Source: Diacronema lutheri
Lineage: Eukaryota > Haptophyta > Pavlovophyceae > Pavlovales > Pavlovaceae
Direction: 5' to 3'
DNA length: 64,000 nucleotides
Assembly (NCBI GenBank): GCA_019448385.1
Contig: JAGTXO010000020.1
Span: forward strand, 372,001 to 436,000
A program made the position numbers and the translations under genes. Of this stretch, positions 29,352-40,000 are shown piece after piece. The notes under the pieces were generated by a model, which saw only the letters and a program-made list of their open reading frames with translations, searched no databases and was not told the origin of the DNA. Position 1 is the stretch's first letter, and each line of letters starts with the position of its first letter.

Positions 29352-30932
29352 ATGTGGGGACGGCCCGTGCTGCTCGCGCTGCTGGCCGCGTCGCCCGCGG
29401 CGGCGGTGATACCGAGCGGGCGGCCAGCGCGTGCGCGCTCCCGCCGCGCCGCGCCGTTGGCCACCGCGCACGCTCCGCTGCCGTCAGGTCTCGGCGCGTC
29501 GCTGCCGATGCCGGCCGCGCTGAGCGCGGCGCTGCTCGCGCGCGGCATCCGCGCGCCGACGCCGATCCAGTCGGCGGCGTTTTCGCGCGTGGCGGGCGGC
29601 GAAAGCGTGGTGCTACACGCGGAGACGGGCTCGGGCAAGTCCCTCGCCTTCCTCCTCCCGCTCCTCCTCCGCCTTGCGCCCGACGAGAAGGTGCTCATCG
29701 TCGCGCCGACGCGCGAGCTCGCCGTCCAGCTCGGCGCCGACGCCGCCGGCATCACGGCCGAGCTGGGCGGCAGCGTGCAGCTCGCGATCGTCGGAACCGC
29801 GCCGACGGTCGACGCCCTCGCCACCGCGCGCGTTCTCGTCGGCACGCCCGCCGAGCTTGAGTATGCGCTGTGTGGGACCCAGCACGCGTCCGAGCTCGCC
29901 GCGCGCTTTGTGGGCAAGCTTCGCGCCGTCGTGCTCGACGAGGTGGACCGGCTGCTGCCGGTGACGCAGACGTTTGGCCCGCAGGCGGCACGCGCCAAGC
30001 GCGCGTCCAACCGCGCCAAGGAGCACGTCTCGCCCACCGAAGTCCTCCTGCTCGCGCTGCTCGAGCGGACGCCATCGCCCGCCCTGCAGCTCGTCGCCGC
30101 ATCCGCGACCGCATCCAAGACGGTCCGCGCCAAGCTGCATCGCGTGCTGCGGCGCGATCAATTTGGGCGCTGGTTCGATGCGCCGCCCGCCATCGTCCGC
30201 CCCGCCGAGCTCGGCCAGCTCGAGCTCTCCGCGCAGCCGCGCGCCGTCACAGTCCCGGCGGGCGTCGTCCACCGCGTCTGGCCCGTCCCGTCGCTCGGCG
30301 CGCGCGACCTCGCCACGGGCGTGCGCGACGCGCTGAGCGCGCTCGCGCCAGCGTCAGCGCTCGCCTTCGTGTGCAAGTCGGCCAAGCTGACCGTCAGCGA
30401 CGCGACTGCTGCGCTCAGCGCGGCCGGCGTGCCCGCCGTCGCGCTGCACGAGGCGCTCGGCTTTCGGCGTGGCGGCAGTCCGGGTGGCGGCAGTCCGGAC
30501 TCTGTGGCGGGCGGCGGTGCCGATCGGACGAACGCCGACGCGAGCGCGGTTGACGAGGCCGACGAGAGCGTTGCGCTCCTCGCGCGCCACGGCGCGCTCG
30601 CTGGCGGCTTCTCGGCCCGACTGCGCGGCGCGAGCGCGGCCGGCGGCGCAGGCGCCGTCGGCACGCCGGGCGGCGGGCCGCTCCTCGTCACCTTCGAAGA
30701 CAACGCGCGTGGGCTGCACTTCGATGCGGTCGACGTCGTCTTCATCCTCGGCCAGCCGAGCAATCCGGCGACGTACCTGCACCTTGCCGGCCGGACGGGC
30801 CGGCAGCCAGTCCTCGAGGGCACCGTCGTCACCGTCTGCACGCGGCGGAGCGCGCGCGAGCTGGACAGCTGGAGCAGCCAGCTCGGCGGCGTCGCGTTCG
30901 ATGAGCTTGAGCGCGCGCGCACGTCCGCCTGA
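29352..30932 (+). CDS. DEAD-box-like RNA helicase, probably plastid-targeted
   Basis: A 526-residue single-exon protein. Superfamily 2 helicase motifs appear in order: Q motif PTPIQ (69-73), motif I AETGSGKS (90-97), Ia PTRELA (119-124), Ib GTP (164-166), motif II DEVD (196-199, a variant of DEAD), SAT about residue 253, and motif VI HLAGRTGR about 478. The C-terminal lobe has a Gly/Asp-rich insert around 370-440. The N-terminus is a hydrophobic signal (LLALLAASPAAA) followed by an Arg/Ser/Ala-rich stretch, the bipartite form used for import into secondary plastids, so I infer action on plastid RNA. The start ATG at 29352 follows a pyrimidine-rich stretch ending TTGCACAG, which may be the acceptor of a 5' intron. 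It sits between inverted repeats and next to its own decayed duplicate. Confidence 0.85.
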   Translation: MWGRPVLLALLAASPAAAVIPSGRPARARSRRAAPLATAHAPLPSGLGASLPMPAALSAALLARGIRAPTPIQSAAFSRVAGGESVVLHAETGSGKSLAFLLPLLLRLAPDEKVLIVAPTRELAVQLGADAAGITAELGGSVQLAIVGTAPTVDALATARVLVGTPAELEYALCGTQHASELAARFVGKLRAVVLDEVDRLLPVTQTFGPQAARAKRASNRAKEHVSPTEVLLLALLERTPSPALQLVAASATASKTVRAKLHRVLRRDQFGRWFDAPPAIVRPAELGQLELSAQPRAVTVPAGVVHRVWPVPSLGARDLATGVRDALSALAPASALAFVCKSAKLTVSDATAALSAAGVPAVALHEALGFRRGGSPGGGSPDSVAGGGADRTNADASAVDEADESVALLARHGALAGGFSARLRGASAAGGAGAVGTPGGGPLLVTFEDNARGLHFDAVDVVFILGQPSNPATYLHLAGRTGRQPVLEGTVVTVCTRRSARELDSWSSQLGGVAFDELERARTSA

Positions 30933-31027
30933 GCGGCGACGAGTGTCCAACTGCCTGACGAGTGTCCAACTGCCCGGAACCTTCGTTTCTCTTTTTTTGG
31001 CAGGACTCCACCGTCATATACTCCGGT

Positions 31028-31122
31028 GGCTAGGCGCGTGTGGGCCTTTGGGCCTGCTCCGCCTGGCGCCTCGCTGCGCACTTCCTGACCCCATCTGTTG
31101 ACCCGTCGGAAAGCGTCGTTAA
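31028..31122. repeat. Inverted copy of the 28326 repeat
   Basis: Reverse complement of 28326-28422 with very few differences. Together they flank a 2.7 kb segment, the geometry of a transposon or of a duplicated segment captured between repeats. No transposase is seen inside. Confidence 0.85.
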
Positions 31123-31197
31123 TATACTCCGGAACCAACTACGACAAATCAAACTGTTAAAAGCAAGTTGCGATTGTGACGAGCACACGTCTGTAAT

Positions 31198-34100
31198 ATG
31201 AACGCCCTGCTCGTCGGCGCGCGCGGACTCGACGGGCGGGCGCGGCGGCCGCACGTGCTGCTCGTCTCGGACATTGGACCCGACCCGGATGACGCCAAGG
31301 CGCTGCTCATCGCGGCGACGATGCACAGGGAGCGGCATATCGCGCTGTGCGGCGTCGTCGCGAACGGCGGGCATCAGGCTCTGCAGCGCGCGCGGCTCGC
31401 GCGCTGCCTGCTCGATCAATTGCGCCTGCACAAGGTCCCGGTCGGCGTGGGCACCGCCGGCAAGGAGAGCGCGCCGATGCCGCATGAGTACGCGCTGCCG
31501 GGCTACGACGACGTGGACGACGCGCGGCTCGTGCCCGGCGGGCGCCTGATCGCCGACGTGCTGCGCAGCGCGCCGGCCAGGAGCGTGCGCGTTGTGCTCA
31601 TCTCGTCGCTGCGCGACTTTGCTGACGTTCTCGCGGCCGACGCGCCGCTTGTGCTGCGCAAGGTGCATTTCGTCGCCGTGCAGGGCGGACTCGAGCCGGA
31701 CGCGTCGCGCCCGTCGGGCTTCCGCGCCGACACGTCGGTGAACAACGGCTTCGACATGGATGCGGCGGAGGCGGTGTACGCCTTTTGGCTTGCGCACGGC
31801 GTGCCGATGAGCGTCACGAGCCGGCATGCGGTGCCAATGCTTCCGATGCAGCTCGCGCGCTCGTTTGCGGAGCGCACGTCGTGCCCGGTGCTGCGCTACC
31901 TTTCGGCCGCGCAGTTTTTGGGGCTCGAGGGCCTTTGGCAGAGGCTGTGCGCGGGCAAGCTGCCCGAGCGCTGCACCAAGCAGGTGCGCGCGCGCGTGCG
32001 CGTCTTTCGCCTGCGCGCTCGGTCTGCGCAACATTGCACAGAGCGTCTCACGTTGCTCTGCGCGCCTCGTCGGCGCAGTGGTACTTTGAGACCTTTTGCG
32101 GCAGAGGCCCGTCTGCTTTTGAGGAAGGCCGTTTCGACGAGCTCGATGGCGCGGCGGACATCGCCTCGCACCTGAACGGGTGTGTGCAACGCAATTCTCT
32201 GCGCCAACACACTTCTTGAACGCACCTCGCGCGCACGCCGCCATCGCGCCTTCATCGCGACGCGCGCGTGTCGCGTTGGTCCCTGCGCGAGCAGCGATGA
32301 CACGCGTGTGCCCACGCCGATGGCACCGCGCGCCGCACATCGGCCGCGCGTGCGCTGCGCTGATGCGCCCATCGGCGGCCCGTCTCCTCGTGCAAACCCT
32401 CGCTGCGTGCGGCACAGCTTTGTCAAGCCGTACGACGGTGCGCGGCCGATCGCACACCGCCCCGTCTGCATCCGCCCGCCGCAGCGCATCGCGCGCCTCG
32501 CCACTTTGCTCGTCCGCAGCGCGCGTGACGGCCCAGCCATGGGCCCCACGCGTCAACCGACGCATGTTGTCATCCCCGTGCATTACGCGCCCCGTCCACC
32601 GCAGTGATCGCGCTGATGACGGTGCTGCCCGTCTCGAAGCAGCTCTTCCCGCAGTCTGCGCTCTTTGAGCACCGCGGCGTGCAGCACCTCCTCCTCCTTG
32701 AGGCGAGGCACGCGATCAGGCCGTCGCCCGTCGTCAACCTGCTGCGCGAGGTGTGCTGCGCCTGCCGCCATCTCAAGCGCTGTGTGCCGCCCTTGCGCGC
32801 GCGAGGAACACTTCGCGTCCCGCGCTGTAACGCTTGAGGAAGCGTCGCAAGCCTCTTGCGCTGACGTGCCGCGCGCGCAGACATACCACGAGGTCGTGCT
32901 CCTCACGACGGCACAGCGCGACGCGCGTGCAGCGTCGCCGGACCGCAAGATCAAGGTGCGCAGGTTCGACCTGCAGGCGACGCTCGGAGGCTCGGCGCGT
33001 GTGAGCAGACAAGATCAGCATGGGCTCCAAACGCCACGCAACATGACCCGCCAAAAGGCGTCGCGCGTGCAGCCGTGCGGCGCGAGCGCACCCGCGCCGT
33101 CGGCGCCGGCCGAGCTGTGCGCAGCGCGCCAATTTTGCACACACGCCGGCGAAGCGGGCACAGCGTCCCCACAAGCGTTCACTTATGCATCAACGGGTAC
33201 GCGCGTACCGGTTGGCAGCTCAGGCCGCGCGAGCCACGCGCCCGGGCCGGACGCGGACGCAAGTACCCGTTTGCGCGCCAATGCGCGCCTCAGCGGCGCG
33301 GTGCTCTCGCGCGGGGAGGTCGTTGCCCTCCTCGCGGGTGTGCTCGTGCTCGCGGGCGGACGGCAGCGCACAATCACAACGGCCACGCTTGCGATCGGCT
33401 TCTCGCTCGTGGCCGCTTCGTTCGCCGCCTTTGCGGCGGCTGCGCTCGTGCCCAATTGGCTAACGCTTGTCGAGTCCGAAATCGCGAACACGACGATGGG
33501 CTGGGGCAGCTTCACCGGCGCCGCCTTCGTCCTGCTCTCACTCAGCCCCACAGCAAGGCATCGCGAGCGTGTGCAGTACGTGGCCGTCTCGTTCGGTGCC
33601 TTCCTTGGCACAGCGTGGGTGCTCCTCGGTGACGTGGCCCTCCTGCGCGCGGCTGTCGCCCCGGGATACGCGACAGCATGGGCGGTGATCGACCCGCCCA
33701 ACACACGTTTCTTTGTGGCGTACCGGATCGCGCAAGAGCTCATCTACACCGTGACGTGGTGCGTCGGATCCTTCGCGCTTGTCGCGCTCGCCATCGCCTC
33801 GCGGTGCACCTGCCGGGTGAGCACACGGCTACTCCTTACCGCTTCGTGGGCTCACCTTGGCGGCGCATCGCTCTTCTTGGCGATCAACCGTGCGGTGGTC
33901 AGCCCGCTCGATGCAGTCGCGGGCGCGTGGGTGTACGCGAGTGCTGAACCCAGCCGTTCTCTCTTGGTCCTCAACCTCGTGGCCAGCGTCTTCCTGCTCG
34001 CCCAGGCAATTGCAACGCAGTTCGTCGGCTTTCGGCACCGCCTCGTCCGGCTGATCGCGCGGGTCTGCTGCTCCGCGTCGGGCGCCGAGGCGTCGCTCGC

Positions 34101-35040
34101 GCCGCTGCTCGGCTTCGGCTCGAGGTACGGCGAGCGCGCGCCTGACGACGTGTATGTTGAGGCGGAGCATGCTTTCCGCCCGTGCACGCTCGCGTCAGAC
34201 ATTCTTGCGCAGATTGCAACACACGGGCTCGGCGCGCACTGGAACGACGCGCGCCCGCAGCAAGCGTCGTGTGGCCGCTTCGAGCGCTTTGCGCGCTTCT
34301 CCCTTGTGTCGGGGGCGTCGCGCACAGCCAGCGTCACCGCATGCGGCTCGCCGGCACTCGCGCCGCAGGAGTGCCTTGCGGAGAAGCCATCATGGCTCGC
34401 GCTTGCTCCGGCCCTCCCGACGGAGCCGTTGAGCGCCTCGCCGACAAGCGTAGCCGAGGCGCGGATGCCGCTGACGTGCGCGGACGCGTACGTCGTGCAC
34501 TGCGCCAAGGACGATGCGCACCTGCGCGCGGCCGCGCTCTGCCGATGGGCGGCTGCATTCGCCGCGATGCACCGGCGGCCTCCGACGGTCTGGCTCGACG
34601 TGCTGTGCGCCGACATCTCATTCTCGCCCGTCGAGGCGCTCGCACACGTGCCCGTACACATGGCCAAGTGCAAGCAGCTCGTGCTTCTCGCCGGGCCCGC
34701 GCTGCTTGAGCACCTCGAGCCGGTCGTGCACTGCTACGCGTGGGAGGCGATTGGCAGGCGGCTGCGCGACGCGCACGTCGAGCACATCGCGGCGGACGCG
34801 CGCACGCGCAACGACATCCTCGCGGGCATCGACACGTTCCACGTGATGAACACGCGCGCCGCGGCGGGCGAGGTGCACGAGCGCCTCGTCGCCGTGGTCG
34901 AGATCGCGTCCGCCTCGCATGTAAACGTGACGCTGCGCGAGCTGCTCGAGCCGGCGCGGCGCGTCTTAGACGCGGCAGCAGACGCGCGCAGCGCTTCATC
35001 GTGCATGTGCACGCCCCCACGCCCGAGCTCTGAGCTTTGA
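31198..35040 (+). CDS. Nucleoside-hydrolase - 7TM - TIR-like fusion protein, copy 2
   Basis: Exons 31198-31983, 32079-32181, 32605-32750 and 32881-35040 join in phase to 1,064 residues. Introns are 95, 423 and 130 bp. Residues 15-262 resemble inosine/uridine nucleoside hydrolases, with the Asp cluster SDIGPDPDDAK (about 24-34) and NNGFDMDAAE near 181. About seven hydrophobic helices span 491-730. Residues 880-1005 are a TIR-like domain of the type seen in algae and oomycetes: DAYVVHCAKDD, VWLDVLCAD, KCKQLVLLAGP and CYAWEA, the last with a Glu (967) where TIR NADases have their catalytic Glu. Nucleoside hydrolases cut the N-glycosidic bond of nucleosides; TIR domains can cut that of NAD. No signal peptide precedes the hydrolase part. 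Divergence between copies begins at the splice donors and resumes at acceptors, which supports the introns. If intron 2 is wrong, these are two adjacent genes. Confidence 0.7.
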
Positions 35041-35124
35041 TCGGGTTGTATGCACTTCGCTGGCGCACTCTCGCCGTGCGAGTGCGCTCTCGCCGTCCGT
35101 CCGGCTAAAGACTGCGTACGGGCC

Positions 35125-35487
35125 TGTCGCCTTGGACGCGCACGCAGACAGCACGTGCGACGCGCTGCTTGGCGCCGCGTTACCGCTGTGCGCCGGCTGC
35201 GCGCCGATCGTTGCGGACGCGCCGGGCGCGTGCGCGCTTGCCGGCGGCCTGCCGCTGCGCGCGCTGTCGATGGCGTCGTCGCTGCGGCGTGGCACGTGGC
35301 GCGACAGCACGTCGGGCGTGCACCGCTCCATCTCCTCAGGCTCGGCCATCTCGCACGCGGGCGGCGCGCCGTCGGCAGGCATGGCACCTGCTGTCGCGGC
35401 TGGTGGCGCCGGCGATGGCGCAGCAGCCGATCGCCGTGCTGCTCATTCTTGGGCACATCTGCGACTACCCGCTGCGGCCTCGCCGCA
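35125..35487 (+). pseudogene. Truncated copy of ArfGAP/hydrolase gene linker (right arm)
   Basis: The translation from about 35132 is closely similar to the linker after the ArfGAP domain in the gene at 41050-44157 (starting at the segment that reads FDAHAHSTYD there). It has a 2 bp deletion near 35430 that shifts the frame, and homology ends abruptly at about 35487, where the intact gene continues with CDYPLQ. The ArfGAP exon region is missing upstream. This is a remnant of a duplicated neighbour that followed the TIR gene. Confidence 0.75.
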
Positions 35488-35574
35488 ATTCAGCACCGTT
35501 CGCAATTTTCTGTGCCGACGAGCGCACGTGGTGCGTCGAGGCGGCGGAGCTCACGCTGCGCAACGCGCTTCCCC

Positions 35575-35615
35575 CCTCCCTCCTCCCCCCCCCCCCCCCC
35601 CCCCCCCCCCCCACC
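35575..35615. repeat. Poly-C tract (right arm)
   Basis: Mirror of the poly-G tract at about 1450-1488, 3 bp longer. It follows the truncated ArfGAP-gene fragment. Confidence 0.9.
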
Positions 35616-35847
35616 AATGATCCTCCCAACCACCAACGTACTATTCGCCCCGGTCGGTGGGTTTAGAGGTGACGAGGCTCGCGCGCGCAGCTGCACGGGC
35701 GACATCGTGGCGCTTGGCACGCTTACAGCGGGCCGCGGCGCGCTCTGTGGCGGCGACGGGCCTCGCGGCGGCGCCTGGCTAGATAGGGATGGGGATGGTG
35801 CGGGCTCGGGCTTGAAGCAGGGTGCGGGGTGGCGGCAGGGAATGAGA

Positions 35848-36008
35848 TTTCGGGGCGAAATGCAGATTAAATTTTGCCATTTCGCCCCCCGAAATTTCGC
35901 CCCGAAATGGGGCGAATTATTATATTCGGTTTTCTTTCGGGGGGCGAAATTTAGGGCTAGTTTTCCTCCGAAACCCGTTTCGGGGCGAAATTCGGGGCGA
36001 ACTTCGCC
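35848..36008. repeat. CGAAATTTCG palindromic repeat cluster (right, inner)
   Basis: Mirror of the cluster at 1055-1217. It starts just downstream of the truncated ArfGAP-gene fragment and the poly-C tract. Confidence 0.75.
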
Positions 36009-36174
36009 CGGCAGCAACGGCCCATATGCACACATGCTAACGGCGCTTACATACTAACGTGCGCGCGATGTTCATGTTGTCATACTCAAGGCGGCGTGGG
36101 CGGGATGAAGCCGCCACCTGCGAGTCACAGTCGACTCGCAGAAGCGCGACTCATCGGCAGCGCGACGGAGCACC

Positions 36175-36390
36175 GTGCACAAGATCTTCAAGTCGGGCAG
36201 CCTGCCGGTCAAGGTCTTGCTTGAGGACGGAATGTGCCGCTGCTGCCTCGAGGCTGACACCTACGGCGTCACCGGTGGGCGGCTCAGCCGGCTCTGGGCC
36301 CTCGTCCCACGCTCGCCGATCGCGCTCGGGACCCTTCGGAGCGCTGACGCGGGGCGCGTCGTGATTGACGACTCCGAGTATGCAGCATGA
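36175..36390 (+). CDS. Small ORF between repeat clusters (right copy), unknown
   Basis: Mirror of 673-888. The product would begin near HKIFKSGSLPV and end DDSEYAA. The frame stays open upstream without an ATG, so if real it is part of a longer spliced gene or a remnant. No family assignment. Confidence 0.25.
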   Translation: MHKIFKSGSLPVKVLLEDGMCRCCLEADTYGVTGGRLSRLWALVPRSPIALGTLRSADAGRVVIDDSEYAA

Positions 36391-36397
36391 CACTGAA

Positions 36398-36535
36398 TGT
36401 ATGCCGAAATTTCGCCCCCCAAATTTCGCCCCCCGAAATTCGCCCCCCGAAATTTCGCCCCGAAATGGAGCCCAAAACCGGCATTTCGTTTCGGGGCGAA
36501 TTCGGGGGCGAAACGTTTCGCCCCGAAATTTCGCC
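36398..36535. repeat. CGAAATTTCG palindromic repeat cluster (right, outer)
   Basis: Mirror of the cluster at 528-665. With 35848-36008 it brackets the small ORF at 36175-36390. Confidence 0.8.
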
Positions 36536-36732
36536 TCATTCCCTGGGTGGCGGCTGGGGCTCGGGTCGGGGAGAGTGTTCGGGCGTCGTGAAGGCGGCGG
36601 CTCGCTGTTGACGGGCGGCGACGCGCTCGTTGGCGGCGTCAGGGCCGCTCACTGGTGCCGGGTGGCTTTATTTTTTGTGGCGGCGGGCGGTGCCGGGGGC
36701 GTTGCTGGCGGCGGTGCGTCGGTTGTACTTGA

Positions 36733-36903
36733 TTATTAGAGGGCGTGCGCAAACCCCGAATTATGTGTGAATTTCGGGGCTACAGCGTCGTTGGTATGAA
36801 TGTTGTAAAATAAAATTGAAAAAAATATTGGGAGACCAAAGGAAGCGTCGCTTTTGAATTAGGACAAAATAATCAAGAGCGGCGATTCTGATTCCCGCGA
36901 AGG
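36733..36903. promoter_or_regulatory. AT-rich stretch upstream of nucleoside-hydrolase/TIR copy 3
   Basis: This is the mirror of 160-330. An A/T-rich segment in otherwise GC-rich DNA ends about 125 bp before the start codon at 37029. Its position suggests a core promoter or nucleosome-free region, but no defined element can be named. Confidence 0.35.
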
Positions 36904-37028
36904 CAGAAATGTGACTAGGGTGGGGGTGCGCACCTTGATGGATGACCCACTTACGGGATTACTCGTCAAATCGTCCGTTTGCGTGTGGGGGGGAGGTTGT
37001 GGTCAGTAGCGTGGAGCCGGGGTCTCTC

Positions 37029-40000
37029 ATGAGCGCGAACGCGGGAACGCGAGAGCGGCGGGCGCGCGCACTGGACGCGCTGCTCGTATCGGCACGCGCG
37101 ATCAACGGGCGGGCGCGGCGGCCGCACGTGCTGCTCGTCTCGGACATTGGCCCCGACCCGGACGACGCCAAGGCGCTGCTCATCGCGGCGACGATGCACA
37201 GGGAGCGGCACATCGCGCTGTGCGGCGTCGTCGCGAACGGCGGGCATCAGGCTCTGCAGCGCGCGCGGCTCGCGCGCTGCCTGCTTGACCATTTGCGCCT
37301 GCACAAGGTCCCGGTCGGCGTGGGCACCGCCGGCAAGGAGAGCGCGCCGATGCCGCACGAGTACGCGCTGCCGGGCTACAACGACGTGGACGACGCGCGG
37401 CTCGTGCCCGGCGCACGCGTGATCGCCGACGTGCTGCGTAGCGCGCCGGCCAGGAGCGTGCGCGTTGTGCTCATCTCGTCGCTTCGCGACTTTGCGGACG
37501 TTCTCGCGGCCGACGCGCCGCTCGTGCTGCGCAAGGTGCACACCGTCGCCGTGCAGGGCGGGCTCGAGCCGGACGCGTCGCGCCCGTCGGGCTTCCGCGC
37601 CGACACGTCGGTGAACAACGGCTTCGACATGGATGCGGCGGAGTCGGTGTACGCTTTTTGCTTCGCGCACGGTGTGCCGATGAGCGTCACGAGCCGGCAC
37701 GCGGTGCCGATGCTTCCGATGCAGCTCGCGCGCTCGTTTGCGGAGCGCACGTCGTGCCCGGTGCTGCGCTACCTGGCGGCCGCGCAGTTTTTGGGACTGG
37801 AGGGTCTTTGGCAGAGGCTGTGCGCGGGCAAGCTGCCTGAGCGCTGCACCAAGCAGGTGCGCGCACACGCGCGAGCGCTTTTAAACCGCGCATTTGTCCG
37901 CGTGCTGTGCGCCGATGCCCGCAACGCCGCGTCAAACACCGCGCGCCGCTCGCGCGCCTCGTCGGCGCAGTGGTACTTTGAGACCTTTTGCGGCAGAGGC
38001 GCGTCTGCTTTTGAGGAAGGCCGTTTCGACGAGCTCGATGGCGCGGCGGACATCGCCTCGCACCTGAACGGGTGTGTGCAACGCAATTCCCTGCGCCAAC
38101 ACACTTCTTGAACGCACCTCGCGCGCACGCCGCCATCGCGCCTTCATCGCGACGCGTGCGCGTCGCGTCGGTCCCTGCGCGAGCAGCGATGACACGTTGC
38201 TCGCGCCGCGCGCCGCACATTGGCCGCGCGTGCGCTGCGCTGATGCGTCCATCGGCGGCCCGTCTCCTCGTGCAAACCCTCGCTGCGTGCGGCACAGCTT
38301 TGTCAAGCCGTACGACGGTGCGCAATGAAGTGCACAAACTGCCTCTTCGCATTCGCTTGCAACGCGTCTCGCGCTGCACCGCCTCGCTCGTCCGAGCACG
38401 AAACCGCTCAACCAGTCCGTGCGCCAATTGACGCGTCCGCTATCCCTGTTTGCCGCGCTCCTCGCTTCCCGCAGTGATTGCGCTGATGACGGTGCTGCCC
38501 GTCTCGAAGCAGCTCTTCCCGCAGTTTGCGCTCTTCGAGCACCGCGGCGTGCAGCACCTCCTCCTCCTCGAGGCGAGGCACGCGATCCGGCCGTCACCCG
38601 TCGTCAACCTGCTGCGCGAGGTGTGCTGCACGCGCCGCCGTCGCGCGCGCTGCGAGTCGCAACGGCGCGCGCGAGCTGGCGCCCTGTCAACCTACCGCCT
38701 AACTGTGCACCGCATACCTTTTTGCGATGGCGCGCCACGCGCGCAGACATACCACGAGGTCGTGCTCCTCACGACGGCACAGCGCGACGCGCGTGTAGCG
38801 TCGCCGGACCGCAAGATCAAGGTGCGCAGGTTCGACCTGCAGGCGACGCTCGGCTCGGCACGTGCGAGCAGACAACAAGCGCAGCAGGGCTCGCAAGGGC
38901 CGCACAGGCAGGCCAATCACACAGCGTCGCGCGTGCAGCCGTGCGGCGCGAGCGCACCGGCGCCAGCGGCGCGCCTTTTCGGCGCACACGCCAGCACTGC
39001 GTGCGCAGCATCTTCGCGCGCGTCGCCCTACGCGCGGACGGGCTCGCGCGCACCATTTGGCAGCACACGCCGCGCGAGCCGAGCATTCGGGAGCCGTGGC
39101 CTCGCGTCGGACGCGGACGCAAGCGGCCGCTCGCGCGCCAACGCGCGCATTAGCGGCGCGGTTCTCTCGCGCGATGAGGTCGTTGCCCTCCTTGCGGATG
39201 CGCTCGTGCTCGCGGGCGGGCGGCAGCGCACAATCACAGCGGCCACGCTTGCGATCGGCTTCTCGCTCGTGGTCGCCTCCTTCGTCGCCTTTGCGGCGGC
39301 GGCGCTCGTGCCTGATTGGCTTACGCCCATCGAAGTGGAAGTCGCTAACTCGGCGGTGGGCTGGGGCAGCTTCAATGGCGCCGCCTTCGTCCTGCTCTCG
39401 CTCAGCTCGGCGCCCGCGCCCCGCGCGCGCGTGCAGTACGTGGCCGTTTCGTTTGGCGCCTTCCTTGGCACGGCGTGGGTGCTCCTTGGCGACGCGACCT
39501 TTTTGCGCACCCTTTTCGCCCAGGGGTATGCACCCGATGGGGCGGTGTTCGATCCGCCCAAGGCGCGTCTCTATGTCGCAGTTCGTATCGCGCAGGAGCT
39601 CGTTTACACAGTGACGTGGTGCGTCGGCTCGTTTGCGCTTGTCGCGCTCGCCATCGCCTCGAGGTGCACCCGCCGAGTGAGCACAAAGCTGCTACTCACC
39701 GCTCTGTGGGCACACTTTGGCGGCGCATCGCTCTTTATGGTGCTACACCGGGCGGTGACCGTCCCGCTCGATGCGTTCTTTGGCTCAGTACTGTACAAGG
39801 ACGCTAGGCTCGGCCGACCCCTCTTGGTCCTCAACCTCGTGGCCAGCGTCTTCCTGCTCGCCCAGGCAATCGCAACGCAGTTCGTCGGCATCCGGCACCG
39901 CCTCGTCCGGCTGATCGCGTGGGTCTGCTGCTCCGCGTCAGGCGCCGAGGCGTCGCTCGCGCCGCTGCTCGGCTTCGGCTCGAGGTACGGCGAGCGCGCG

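Larger units (their letters stand above)
32210..37062. repeat. Right arm of 4.85 kb inverted repeat
   Basis: Mirror of 1-4851. It starts inside intron 2 of the nucleoside-hydrolase/TIR gene at 31198-35040 and runs through exons 3 and 4, a truncated ArfGAP-gene fragment, a poly-C tract, two CGAAATTTCG repeat clusters, a small ORF and an AT-rich stretch. It reaches the first codons of the next nucleoside-hydrolase/TIR gene at 37029. Because the window begins at the mirrored point, the true outer end of the duplication is unknown and may include more of that gene. Confidence 0.97.

Noticed and set aside
32665-32880. An N-terminal start at 32665 for the TIR protein (frame beginning MSTAACSTSSS)
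   Set aside because: That stretch is exon 3 in the wrong frame plus an intron. Copy 3 shows the correct frame, and the 130 bp intron with GTGTGC donor and GCGCAG acceptor restores it.
1-37062. Inverted repeat as a pure assembly artefact
   Set aside because: Single-base differences and a 3 bp length difference separate the arms, and they have different inner flanks that each make genetic sense. Long reads would still be the decisive test.
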